NCBI RefSeq assembly: GCF_031457495.1
Contig: NZ_JAVDWM010000001.1
Coordinates: 601,001 to 665,000, forward strand
Direction of reading: 5' to 3'
DNA: 64,000 nt
Origin: Sphingopyxis sp. BE259
GTDB lineage: Bacteria > Pseudomonadota > Alphaproteobacteria > Sphingomonadales > Sphingomonadaceae
Under the pieces are notes generated by a model. The model worked only from the letters and a program-made list of their open reading frames with translations, was not told where the DNA came from and made no database searches. Positions 7,011-15,139 of the stretch are shown piece by piece. Every line of letters starts with the position of its first letter. Position 1 is the stretch's first letter. A program made the position numbers and the translations under genes.

Positions 7011-8492
7011 CTAACGGAACGGCGGCTCGTTAAAGGCGCGCAATTTGCGGCTGTGGAGCTTGGCGCCTTCGTCGCGCATCGTCTCGCAGGCGCGAATGCC
7101 GATCTGGAGGTGGGCGGCGATCGCTTCCTCGTAGAAACGGTTTGCTTGGCCGGGCAGCTTGAGCTCGCCATGCAGCGGCTTGTCCGACACGCACAGCAAG
7201 GTGCCGTAGGGGACCCGGAAGCGGTAACCCTGCGCGGCGATCGTCGCCGATTCCATGTCGATGCCAATCGCGCGCGATTGCGAAAAGCGCAGCGCGCTGT
7301 CGGTGTAGCGCAGCTCCCAATTGCGGTCGTCGGTGGTGACGACGGTGCCGGTCCGCATCCGTTTCTTAAGATCGGCGCCGGTGGCGCCCGACACGGCTTC
7401 GGCGGCGCTGGCGAGCGCGACCTGAACCTCGGCGATCGGCGGGATCGGGATTTCGACCGGCAGCACCGCGTCGAGGATATGGTCGTCGCGGAGATATGCG
7501 TGGGCGAGGACGTAATCGCCGATGCGCTGGCTGGGACGCAGCCCACCGCAATGGCCGATCATCAGCCAGGCCTCGGGCCGTAAAACCGCGAGATGGTCGC
7601 AGATCGTCTTGGCGTTCGACGGGCCGACGCCGATGTTGACGAGCGTAATGCCGCCGCCGTCAGGCGCGATCAGGTGATAAGCCGGCATCTGGTGTCGCCG
7701 CCAGGCGCTGTCGGCGACCAGCGCGCTGGCGTTGACCCCGGGCTGGTCGACATACAGCCCCGCGGCGCCGGCGAGCGCGGTGTAGCGGCCCTGGCCGACT
7801 TGCGCCCCCGCCCAGGCAACGAATTCGTCGACGTAGCGGTGGTAGTTGGTGAACAGGATATAGCGTTGAAAATGCTCGGGCGCGGTGCCGGTATAGTGGC
7901 GCAGACGCGCGAGTGAGAAGTCGGTACGGAGCGCGTCGAACAGCGCGAGCGGCTGCGACGCGGTGGGATCGGCGCCGAACAGCCCGTCGGCCAGTTCATC
8001 GCCGATGTCGGCGAGCTCGGTGGTCGGGAAATGGCGCGCGAGTTCGAGCGGGGTGACCCCGCCCATGTCTGACCCGTCGCTGGCGTCGAGCACATAGGGG
8101 AAGGGGATCTGCTGGCCGGTGCGCGTGACTTCGAGCGTGATGTCATAATGGCGCGCCAGCAGCATGAGCTGTTCGCGCAGATAATCGGCGAACAGGTCGG
8201 GGCGCGTCACCGTGGTCACAAATTCACCAGCGCGCTCGAAACGGCCGAAGGCAAGATTATGCCCCTTTTGCCCCTCACGCTGCTCGCCGGTGGTGACGAG
8301 GCGGATCGCCGGATAATCGAACAGCCCCGTGGCGGCAGCGTCGGCGGGCGGCAGGGTGCGATCGCGGACATAGGCAGCGATAGCGGTTTTGAGATTGGTG
8401 ACCGACGTGCGGAACTTGTCTTGCAGTTCGGCGATGATGCCGTCGACGAGAGCGGTGGGATCGGTGGTTTCGTGCGATGAGCTGGATGTCAT
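7011..8492 (-). CDS. amn: AMP nucleosidase
   Basis: A 493-residue protein homologous to E. coli Amn, which hydrolyses AMP to adenine and ribose-5-phosphate and so regulates adenylate pools. The N-terminal domain (about 1-180) is the AMP-nucleosidase-specific regulatory region; the C-terminal half is a purine nucleoside phosphorylase-like fold containing GHCGGLRPSQRIGDYV and the MESATIA segment that binds the nucleoside. The ATG at 8492 is chosen; the frame is open to 8552 but only from a TTG codon, and I see no strong ribosome site for either. It is a single gene with a long palindromic repeat upstream. Confidence 0.9.
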   Translation of the reverse strand: MTSSSSHETTDPTALVDGIIAELQDKFRTSVTNLKTAIAAYVRDRTLPPADAAATGLFDYPAIRLVTTGEQREGQKGHNLAFGRFERAGEFVTTVTRPDLFADYLREQLMLLARHYDITLEVTRTGQQIPFPYVLDASDGSDMGGVTPLELARHFPTTELADIGDELADGLFGADPTASQPLALFDALRTDFSLARLRHYTGTAPEHFQRYILFTNYHRYVDEFVAWAGAQVGQGRYTALAGAAGLYVDQPGVNASALVADSAWRRHQMPAYHLIAPDGGGITLVNIGVGPSNAKTICDHLAVLRPEAWLMIGHCGGLRPSQRIGDYVLAHAYLRDDHILDAVLPVEIPIPPIAEVQVALASAAEAVSGATGADLKKRMRTGTVVTTDDRNWELRYTDSALRFSQSRAIGIDMESATIAAQGYRFRVPYGTLLCVSDKPLHGELKLPGQANRFYEEAIAAHLQIGIRACETMRDEGAKLHSRKLRAFNEPPFR

Positions 8493-8553
8493 CGCGACGC
8501 TGTTGCACGAATTTGTGACAAAAGGGAAGGGGTGGGCGTGATGCGAAATCAAG

Positions 8554-8661
8554 CCGTTCGTGCTGAGGAGGGACTGAGCACGGGCGAAGGCCCGTCTCGA
8601 AGCACCTGGGTCCTTCGAGACGCCGCTTCGACTGCGCTCAGCGGCTCCTCAGGACGAACGG
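8554..8661. repeat. Palindromic intergenic repeat, GTTCG/CTGAG family
   Basis: Outer arms CCGTTCGTGCTGAGGAG and CTCCTCAGGACGAACGG enclose inner complementary segments (CCCGTCTCGAAG / CTTCGAGACG). It ends seven bases before the peroxiredoxin stop, where it would act as that gene's terminator-like hairpin, and it lies just upstream of amn. It belongs to the same family as the copy at 2354-2472. Confidence 0.8.
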
Positions 8662-8668
8662 ACTTTTG

Positions 8669-9151
8669 TTACAGCTGCTCCAGCATGTGATCGGCGCTCG
8701 ATACCTTGAATTCGCCGGGGGCTTCGACGTTCAGCTGTTCGACGACACCGTCGTTGACGACCATCGAGAAACGCTGGCCGCGCTTGCCCATGCCGAACGC
8801 CTTGCCGTCCATGGTCAGGCCGACCGCTTCGGCGAAATCGCCATTGCCGTCGGCGAGCATGGTGACGCTGTCGCCAGCATTGCCGCTCTTCCCCCACGCG
8901 CCCATCACGAACGCGTCGTTGACCGCGGTGCAGACTATTTCGTCGACGCCCTTGGCTTTCAGCTCATCGGCCTTGTCGACGAAGCCCGGCAGATGCTTGG
9001 CCGAACAGGTCGGAGTAAAAGCGCCGGGGACCGAGAACAGCGCGACGCGGCGGCCCTTGAAATAATCGGCGGTGCTGACCTGTTCGGGGCCGTTTTCGGT
9101 GACCTTTACAAAGGTGGCGTCGGGCAGCTTGTCGCCGGGCTGGATCGTCAT
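8669..9151 (-). CDS. Peroxiredoxin (Prx5/AhpE-like, redoxin family)
   Basis: A 160-residue thiol peroxidase. The peroxidatic cysteine is C49 in the context PGAFTPTCSAKH, the standard Prx5-type active site; such enzymes reduce hydrogen and organic peroxides using glutathione/glutaredoxin or thioredoxin. The start codon at 9151 (MTIQPGDKLP) is chosen over upstream ATGs because AGGA lies eight bases before it and the sequence matches the family start. The gene stands alone between the lacI gene and amn on the same strand. About 200 bp separate it from lacI; I see no clear promoter motif there. Confidence 0.92.
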   Translation of the reverse strand: MTIQPGDKLPDATFVKVTENGPEQVSTADYFKGRRVALFSVPGAFTPTCSAKHLPGFVDKADELKAKGVDEIVCTAVNDAFVMGAWGKSGNAGDSVTMLADGNGDFAEAVGLTMDGKAFGMGKRGQRFSMVVNDGVVEQLNVEAPGEFKVSSADHMLEQL

Positions 9152-9351
9152 GGTCGGCATCCTTTTCGTTGAGGGGATTTCTAGTCGGCGAGACATTGGG
9201 TCGGGCGCGGCGGGAGTCAAGGTCGGTGAGGAAGTGTGGGCGGGATTTTAGCGGAGTGGTGGCTGGGGCCGAGAGCAGGCGTAAAAGTGCGGGATGACGA
9301 AGGGCAGGGAATGACTGGTTTCCCACCCCAAAAACCACGTGCGACGTTGGC

Positions 9352-10386
9352 CTAAACCGCCGTGCTCTGCCGCTTGATCAGCCGTGCAGGCAGCATCATG
9401 CGTTCGACCGGGCGGTCCTCGATCCGCGCCAGCAGCGCATCGACGAGCAGCGTTCCCGCGCCCTTCATATCCTGCATCACCGTGGTCAGCGTCGGCGATG
9501 TCAGGCTGGCGGCGGGAATATCGTCGAAACCGATGATCGCGACATCCTGCGGCAGGCGCCGCCCCGCTTCGGCCAGCGCGCGCATCGCGCCGATCGCGAT
9601 CAGGTCGCTGGCGGCAAAGATCGCGTCGAACGGCTTGCCGCTGGTGAGCAAGGACTTCGCGGCAGCATAGCCCGATTCTTCGGACGACACCGCACCTTGT
9701 TGCAGCGCCGGGTCGGGTTCGACATCTGCGTCCCGCATCGCGCGGCACAGCCCGGTGTAGCGGTCCTGAAATTCGGGGGCATGGTCCGACGCATCGCCCA
9801 GGAACGCGATGTGCCGCCGCCCGATCGAGATCAAATGCGCGCCCGCCTGTTCGCCCGCGCCGACATTGTCCGACCCGACGGTCAGCCCGATGCCATCGTC
9901 CGACACCGATCCCCAACGCACGAATTTCGTCCCCATCTCTACCAGATGCTCCAGCTTGGTGAGGTAGAGCTGGTAATCGCCATAGCCGAGCAGGATGATG
10001 CCGTCCGAACGGTGGCTGTCCTGATAGGCGACGTGCCAGTCATTGTGCATCTGCTGGAAACTGATCAGCAGGTCGTAGCCGCGCAGCGCGCATTCGCGGG
10101 TGATCGACCCCAGCATCGACAGGAAGAACGGGTTGATCATCGATTCGTCGGGGGTTGGGTCCTCGAAAAACAGCAATGCGAGCGTATGGGTGCGCTGCGA
10201 GCGCAGGCTGGAGGCGTTCTTGTCGACGGTGTAATTGAGCTCGCGCGCGATGCGTTCGATGTTGGCGCGGGTCGCGGCGCTGACCGATTTGCTACCGCGC
10301 AGCGCGCGCGACACCGTCGGCTGCGACACGCCCGCCAGATAGGCGATGTCGAAACTCGTCGGTTTGGCCGAGGGCTGGCGCCCCAT
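9352..10386 (-). CDS. LacI-family transcriptional regulator of the alpha-glucan locus
   Basis: A 344-residue repressor/activator with an N-terminal helix-turn-helix (residues about 10-30, FDIAYLAGVSQPTVSRAL) followed by the hinge and a periplasmic-binding-protein-like effector domain. It is divergently transcribed from the TonB-receptor gene, with a perfect palindrome of LacI type (central CpG) between them. By analogy to MalR/AglR-type regulators of alphaproteobacteria the effector is probably maltose or a maltooligosaccharide; this is inference. The ATG at 10386 has GGGAG a few bases upstream; the longer open frame to 10602 would cross the operator and is rejected. Confidence 0.9.
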   Translation of the reverse strand: MGRQPSAKPTSFDIAYLAGVSQPTVSRALRGSKSVSAATRANIERIARELNYTVDKNASSLRSQRTHTLALLFFEDPTPDESMINPFFLSMLGSITRECALRGYDLLISFQQMHNDWHVAYQDSHRSDGIILLGYGDYQLYLTKLEHLVEMGTKFVRWGSVSDDGIGLTVGSDNVGAGEQAGAHLISIGRRHIAFLGDASDHAPEFQDRYTGLCRAMRDADVEPDPALQQGAVSSEESGYAAAKSLLTSGKPFDAIFAASDLIAIGAMRALAEAGRRLPQDVAIIGFDDIPAASLTSPTLTTVMQDMKGAGTLLVDALLARIEDRPVERMMLPARLIKRQSTAV

Positions 10387-10527
10387 CCATCTCTCCCTGG
10401 TGCGGCGGCCCTTGGCGCGGGTTGCTCTCGTGGGTCGCTGCTGGCGCGAACCTAGCGACTGGCCCGGTTGCTGCCAAGAATTTGATCGCCGGACATGCAC
10501 CGGTACAACCCGCCAAAAGCGTGACAT

Positions 10528-10572
10528 TTCGGCGACAGACGGTGCGCCCGCATAATATGCGTATACGTATAC
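10528..10572 (+). promoter_or_regulatory. Promoter/operator of the alpha-glucan locus
   Basis: GTATACGTATAC at 10561-10572 is a perfect 12-bp palindrome with the central CpG usual for LacI-family operators. CATAAT at 10551-10556 is a -10-like hexamer just upstream, with a weak TTCGGC at 17-bp spacing. The palindrome would cover the transcription start, as expected for repression. It lies 147 bp upstream of the receptor start codon, in the 332-bp divergent gap that holds no other gene. Confidence 0.55.
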
Positions 10573-10718
10573 CCTATGGCCGTGCCCGCCGATTGGCGTC
10601 AATTGCTAGGCCGCGATGGGAAAACCCACGCGTCGATGAGAGGATGCCGCGCGGCGCAATTGCCGCCCCCTGTCGTCGTCGCCTGGCCAAGCCGCCCGTC
10701 GCTGCAGGGGAGTTTAGC

Positions 10719-13556
10719 ATGACCAAATCGACCAGTCTTCGCCGCGGGGCCAGCGCCATCGCGCTCGGCGTCGCCTTGACCGCCTTGTTGCCGGGCGCCG
10801 CGCTGGCGCAGGACGCCGACACCGCGCCGACCGCCGAAGAAGGTGGCGCCGAAGGTGGCGAGGACGAGATCGTCGTCTCGGGCTTTCGCGCCAGCTTGCA
10901 GAGCGCCGTAAACGCCAAGAAAACGCGCGACCAGGTCGTCGAATCGATTTCGGCCGAGGACATCGGCAAGCTGCCCGACGCGTCGATCGCCGAATCGATC
11001 GCCCGCCTGCCGGGCCTCACCTCGCAGCGCGTCTCTGGCCGCTCAAACTCGATCTCGATCCGCGGCTTTGCCCCCGATTTCTCGACGACGCTGCTCAACG
11101 GCCGCGAACAGACGTCGACCGGCGACAATCGCGCGGTCGAATATGATCAATATCCGTCCGAAGTCGTCAACCAGGTGCTCGTGTATAAGTCGCCGATGGC
11201 CTCGATCGTCGGTCAAGGTCTGTCGGGCACCGTCGATCTCAAGACGATCCGCCCGCTCGAATATGGCAAGCGCGTCTTTTCGATCGGCGGCCGCGGCACC
11301 TGGGCCGAAATCGGCAAGCTCAACGTCGGCTCGAAAAAATATGGCTACCGCGTCAACGGAACCTATGTTGACCAGTTCGCGGACGACACGATCGGCATCG
11401 CACTGTCGGCGAGCTACCTCGACGAACCCTATCAGATCCAGGAATTCAACGCCTGGGGCTATGCCGGCAATGGCACCCTTGCCAGCCCGGTCGTCCTCGG
11501 CGGCTCGAAATCCTATGCAACCTCGACGCAGCTGAAGCGGCTTGGTCTGCAGGGCACGCTCGAATGGCAGCCGACCCCCAATTTCACCTCGACCTTCGAC
11601 GCTTTCTATTCGGATTTCAGCGACGATCAGATCAAGCGCGGCATCGAACTGCCGCTCGCCTTTGGCGGTGCGGGCGTCAACATCACCGATGTCGATGACA
11701 GCGGCGAATTCGTCTTTGCCCGCGCCGGCACCTTTACCAATGTCGAGGGCGTGGTGCGCAACGACGTGTTCGAACGCAATGCCAAGCTCTACAGCTTTGG
11801 GTGGAACAACCGCTGGGAAGGCGACGACGGCTGGAACGCCTATGCCGACATCAGCATGTCGAAAACCGACCGCAACGAACTGATCCTCGAAAGCAATTCC
11901 GGAACCGGCCGCGGCGGCGGGGTCGGCGCGACCGATACCATCGGTTTCACCAGTGACATCGACGGCACCTTCTTTCGCCCGACGCTCAATTACGGCGATT
12001 ATAACCTGATCCAGCTGACTAGCCCACTGGGCTGGGGCGGCGATCAGACCGGGGTCAATGGCGGGCGCATCCGCGGCGGCCAGGACGGCTATTACAACAA
12101 CCGCATCATCGAAGACGAGCTGTGGCAGTATCGCGTCGAGATCGAACGCGAGCTCGAAGGCTTTCTGAAATCGGTGCAGTTCGGGGTCAATTACACCACC
12201 CGCACCAAGCAGCTGACCCCCGACGAAGCCTTTGTCGGGCTGACCGCCAATACCGACGGCCTGACCAGCCTGCCGGTGCCGACGCAGTTCCGCCGCGGCA
12301 CGACCGATCTGGCCTATCTGGGGCTGGGCCCGGTGATCAGCTACGATCCGCGCGACTTGCTTGCCGCAGGCATCTACACGCTGGTGCCCAACCCTTATGG
12401 CGATGTGGTGGTCAAGGCATATAACGTCGCCGAAAAGCAGATGACGACCTATCTTCAGGCGAATATCGACCAGGAAATGGGATCGTCGGTGCTGACCGGC
12501 AATTTCGGGGTGCAGGCGATCTTCACCGACCAGAATTCGACCGGCGCCAGCGCGACCTTCGCCGGCACCAACCCCAATGGGTCACCGAATATCCAGGGCA
12601 TCCCGCGCCGCGAAAGCACCGATTACATCGATGTGCTGCCCAGCGTGAACCTGTCGCTGCGCACCGCCAGCGATTTCGTGATCCGCGCCAGCGTGGCGCG
12701 CGAGATCGTCCGGCCGCGGCTCGACGATCTGCGCGCGACGTTGAGCTATGGCACCGTGATCGGCGATCCGGGCGGCATGGTGTGCCCGACGGGGCGGTCC
12801 TGTGCGGTGGTGCGCGGCGGATCGGGCAATCCCGACCTGCGCCCCTGGCGCGCCAACGCCGCGGACGTGACGCTGGAGAAATATTTCGGCTCGTCGGGTT
12901 ATGTTGCGGTGCAGTTCTTCTACAAGGATCTGAAGAGCTATATCTACAATCAGGACATTCCGTTCGACTTCACCGGCTATCCGATTCAGGCACCGGGCAA
13001 CGATACAAACGGCCTGCCGATCATCGTCAATTATATGGGTACGGTGAATGCGCCGGTGAATGGCGAGGGCGGCAAGCTCTATGGCGCCGAACTGGCCGGG
13101 TCGCTGCCGTTCAGCACCTTCACCACGGCGCTCGACGGCTTTGGCGTCACCGGCGGCGTGTCCTATACCAAGACCAAGATCAGCCCGAACCCGGGCGCCC
13201 CGGCGGAAGACATCCCCGGCTATTCGAAGTGGGTCGCCAACGGCACCGCCTACTTCGAAAAATGGGGCGTCAACGCCCGCGTCAGTGCCCGCTACCGGTC
13301 GAGCTTCATCGGCGAACTGTCGGGCTTTGGCGGTCAGCGGGTGCGCCGCCGGGCGCGCGCCGAAACGATCATCGATGCCCAGCTTGGCTATGATTTCCAG
13401 CCGGGCAGCGCGCTCGAAGGCCTGTCGGTGTTTGTCCAGGGCCAGAACCTGACCAACGAACCGTTCGTGACCGACGATCCGCGCGATGCGCGCGCGGTGA
13501 TCGATTATCAGACCTATGGCCGTCGCTATCTGGCGGGTGCCTCGTTCAAATTCTGA
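10719..13556 (+). CDS. TonB-dependent receptor for maltooligosaccharides/alpha-glucan
   Basis: A 945-residue outer membrane receptor. A Sec signal peptide ends near ALAQ (residue 30). The TonB-box/plug entry follows (DEIVVSGFRASLQSAV), then the plug domain with the conserved LPDASIAESIARLPG and SIRGFAPDF segments, then a 22-strand-type barrel ending in the aromatic C-terminal strand YLAGASFKF. Its size and plug resemble the maltodextrin receptor MalA of Caulobacter. It takes up oligosaccharide across the outer membrane using TonB energy. The ATG at 10719 has GGGGAG upstream; the longer open frame covers the operator. An intrinsic terminator follows it, which should make it the most strongly expressed gene of the locus. 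Confidence 0.9.
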   Translation: MTKSTSLRRGASAIALGVALTALLPGAALAQDADTAPTAEEGGAEGGEDEIVVSGFRASLQSAVNAKKTRDQVVESISAEDIGKLPDASIAESIARLPGLTSQRVSGRSNSISIRGFAPDFSTTLLNGREQTSTGDNRAVEYDQYPSEVVNQVLVYKSPMASIVGQGLSGTVDLKTIRPLEYGKRVFSIGGRGTWAEIGKLNVGSKKYGYRVNGTYVDQFADDTIGIALSASYLDEPYQIQEFNAWGYAGNGTLASPVVLGGSKSYATSTQLKRLGLQGTLEWQPTPNFTSTFDAFYSDFSDDQIKRGIELPLAFGGAGVNITDVDDSGEFVFARAGTFTNVEGVVRNDVFERNAKLYSFGWNNRWEGDDGWNAYADISMSKTDRNELILESNSGTGRGGGVGATDTIGFTSDIDGTFFRPTLNYGDYNLIQLTSPLGWGGDQTGVNGGRIRGGQDGYYNNRIIEDELWQYRVEIERELEGFLKSVQFGVNYTTRTKQLTPDEAFVGLTANTDGLTSLPVPTQFRRGTTDLAYLGLGPVISYDPRDLLAAGIYTLVPNPYGDVVVKAYNVAEKQMTTYLQANIDQEMGSSVLTGNFGVQAIFTDQNSTGASATFAGTNPNGSPNIQGIPRRESTDYIDVLPSVNLSLRTASDFVIRASVAREIVRPRLDDLRATLSYGTVIGDPGGMVCPTGRSCAVVRGGSGNPDLRPWRANAADVTLEKYFGSSGYVAVQFFYKDLKSYIYNQDIPFDFTGYPIQAPGNDTNGLPIIVNYMGTVNAPVNGEGGKLYGAELAGSLPFSTFTTALDGFGVTGGVSYTKTKISPNPGAPAEDIPGYSKWVANGTAYFEKWGVNARVSARYRSSFIGELSGFGGQRVRRRARAETIIDAQLGYDFQPGSALEGLSVFVQGQNLTNEPFVTDDPRDARAVIDYQTYGRRYLAGASFKF

Positions 13557-13568
13557 ACCTCCCCCCTC

Positions 13569-13603
13569 GTCGGGGCGGCCGGGTCGCGCCGCCCCGACAT
13601 TTT
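13569..13603 (+). terminator. Intrinsic terminator after the TonB receptor
   Basis: GTCGGGGCGGC (13569-13579) and GCCGCCCCGAC (13588-13598) form a perfect 11-bp stem with an 8-base loop, followed by ATTTTGTTG. It lies 13 bases after the receptor stop and 34 bases before the halogenase start. Leaky termination here would lower enzyme expression relative to the receptor. Confidence 0.8.
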
Positions 13604-13636
13604 GTTGTAGGACGAGGCAAAGGCAGGATTTGACGC

Positions 13637-15139
13637 TTGAGGCGATTGATCATCATCGGTGGCGGAACAGCGGGCTGGATGGCCGCGGCCTGCCTGCGCC
13701 GGTTCTTGCCCGCTGGCTGGTCGGTTCAGCTCGTCGAATCGGACGACATCGGCACCGTCGGGGTGGGCGAGGCGACGATCCCGCAGATCCGGTTGTTCAA
13801 CCAAGCGCTCGGCATCGACGAGGATGAATTCCTCACGGCGACGCAAGGCACGATCAAACTCGGCATCGCGTTCAACGGCTGGACGCGCCCCGGACATCGC
13901 TACATGCACGCCTTTGGCGCGATCGGGCGCGGGCTCGGGCTACTCGAATTCCAGCATTATTGGCTGCGCGCACATAGCTTGGGCGCGGCGCAAAGCCTCG
14001 ACCATTATTCGCTCAACGAACGCGCCGCCTATGCGCGGCGGATGCAGCGCGGCGCGCCGCGCACCTCGCCGCACCTCCATGACATGCCCTATGCCTTTCA
14101 TTTCGACGCCGGGCTCTACGCCGCCTATCTGCGTCGCCGCGCCGAGGCGAGCGGGGTGGAACGGATCGAGGGCAAAGTCGCCGATGTCCGCCTGCACGGT
14201 GAAACGGGCGATGTTGCGGGGGTGACGCTCGCCGATGGGCGCGCCATCGATGGCGATTTTTTCATCGACTGTTCGGGCTTTCGAGGCTTGCTGATCGAAG
14301 GCGCGCTCGCGACCGGTTATGACGACTGGTCGTGCTGGCTGGCGAACAATCGCGCCGTCGCGGTCCCCTGCGCGCATGGGGATACGCCGCAGCTGCCGTG
14401 GACCGGCGCCACCGCGCGCGAGGCGGGCTGGCAATGGCGCATTCCGCTGCAACACCGGATCGGCAACGGCTATGTCTATTGTTCGGACCATATTTCCGAC
14501 GACGACGCGCTCGCGACCTTGCTCGCCAATCTTGATGGCGCGCCGCAGGCCGAACCGAACCGGCTGCGCTTCACCAGCGGCAAACGGCGCCGGATGTGGA
14601 ACCGCAACGTCGTCGCACTCGGCCTTGCCAGCGGGTTCATGGAGCCGCTCGAATCGACGAGCATCCATCTGGTCCAGGCGGGCATCTCGCGGCTGCTCAA
14701 GATGTTGCCCGCGGGGGCGAGCGACCCGGCGGTCGCGGCCGAGTTCAACCGGCAGAGCGATTTCGAATGGGAACGCATCCGCGATTTCATCATCCTCCAT
14801 TTCAAGGCGACCGAGCGGAACGACACCCCCTATTGGCGCGACCGCGCAGCAATGCCGATCCCCGATACACTGGCGGCAAAGATCGAACTGTTCCGCGCGC
14901 AGGGACTGATTTTCCGCGAGCATGAGGAATTATTCACCGAATCGGGCTGGCTACAGGTGCTGGTCGGGCAGGGCATCGAACCGCGGCGCTGGCACCCGCT
15001 CGCCGATGGCATCGGCGATCAGGAACTGGCGCAATATATGGCGGGTGTATCGCTGATGATCGACCGCGAAGTCGCCGAAATGGAAAGCTATGACCGCTTC
15101 CTCGCCGCCACTCGCCCAACCGCTGGTGTCGCCGCATGA
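13637..15139 (+). CDS. Flavin-dependent tryptophan halogenase-like protein
   Basis: A 500-residue flavoprotein of the tryptophan halogenase family. The FAD-binding GGGTAGW is at residues 8-14, the lysine that forms the chloramine in characterised enzymes is probably K74, the W-x-W-x-I-P motif is at 265-270 (WQWRIP), and E339 in MEPLESTSIH matches the catalytic Glu. All landmarks for halogenation are therefore present, yet the gene sits in a sugar-uptake operon, as in many Caulobacterales, sphingomonads and xanthomonads. Its real substrate is unknown. The start is a TTG with AGGA eight bases upstream; no ATG fits. The stop overlaps the amylase start (ATGA). Confidence 0.87.
   Translation: MRRLIIIGGGTAGWMAAACLRRFLPAGWSVQLVESDDIGTVGVGEATIPQIRLFNQALGIDEDEFLTATQGTIKLGIAFNGWTRPGHRYMHAFGAIGRGLGLLEFQHYWLRAHSLGAAQSLDHYSLNERAAYARRMQRGAPRTSPHLHDMPYAFHFDAGLYAAYLRRRAEASGVERIEGKVADVRLHGETGDVAGVTLADGRAIDGDFFIDCSGFRGLLIEGALATGYDDWSCWLANNRAVAVPCAHGDTPQLPWTGATAREAGWQWRIPLQHRIGNGYVYCSDHISDDDALATLLANLDGAPQAEPNRLRFTSGKRRRMWNRNVVALGLASGFMEPLESTSIHLVQAGISRLLKMLPAGASDPAVAAEFNRQSDFEWERIRDFIILHFKATERNDTPYWRDRAAMPIPDTLAAKIELFRAQGLIFREHEELFTESGWLQVLVGQGIEPRRWHPLADGIGDQELAQYMAGVSLMIDREVAEMESYDRFLAATRPTAGVAA

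Noticed and set aside
13637..15139. Assigning pyrrolnitrin- or rebeccamycin-type halogenation
   Set aside because: All catalytic residues are present, but no biosynthetic genes are nearby and the clade is linked to sugar uptake; a specific product would be invented.
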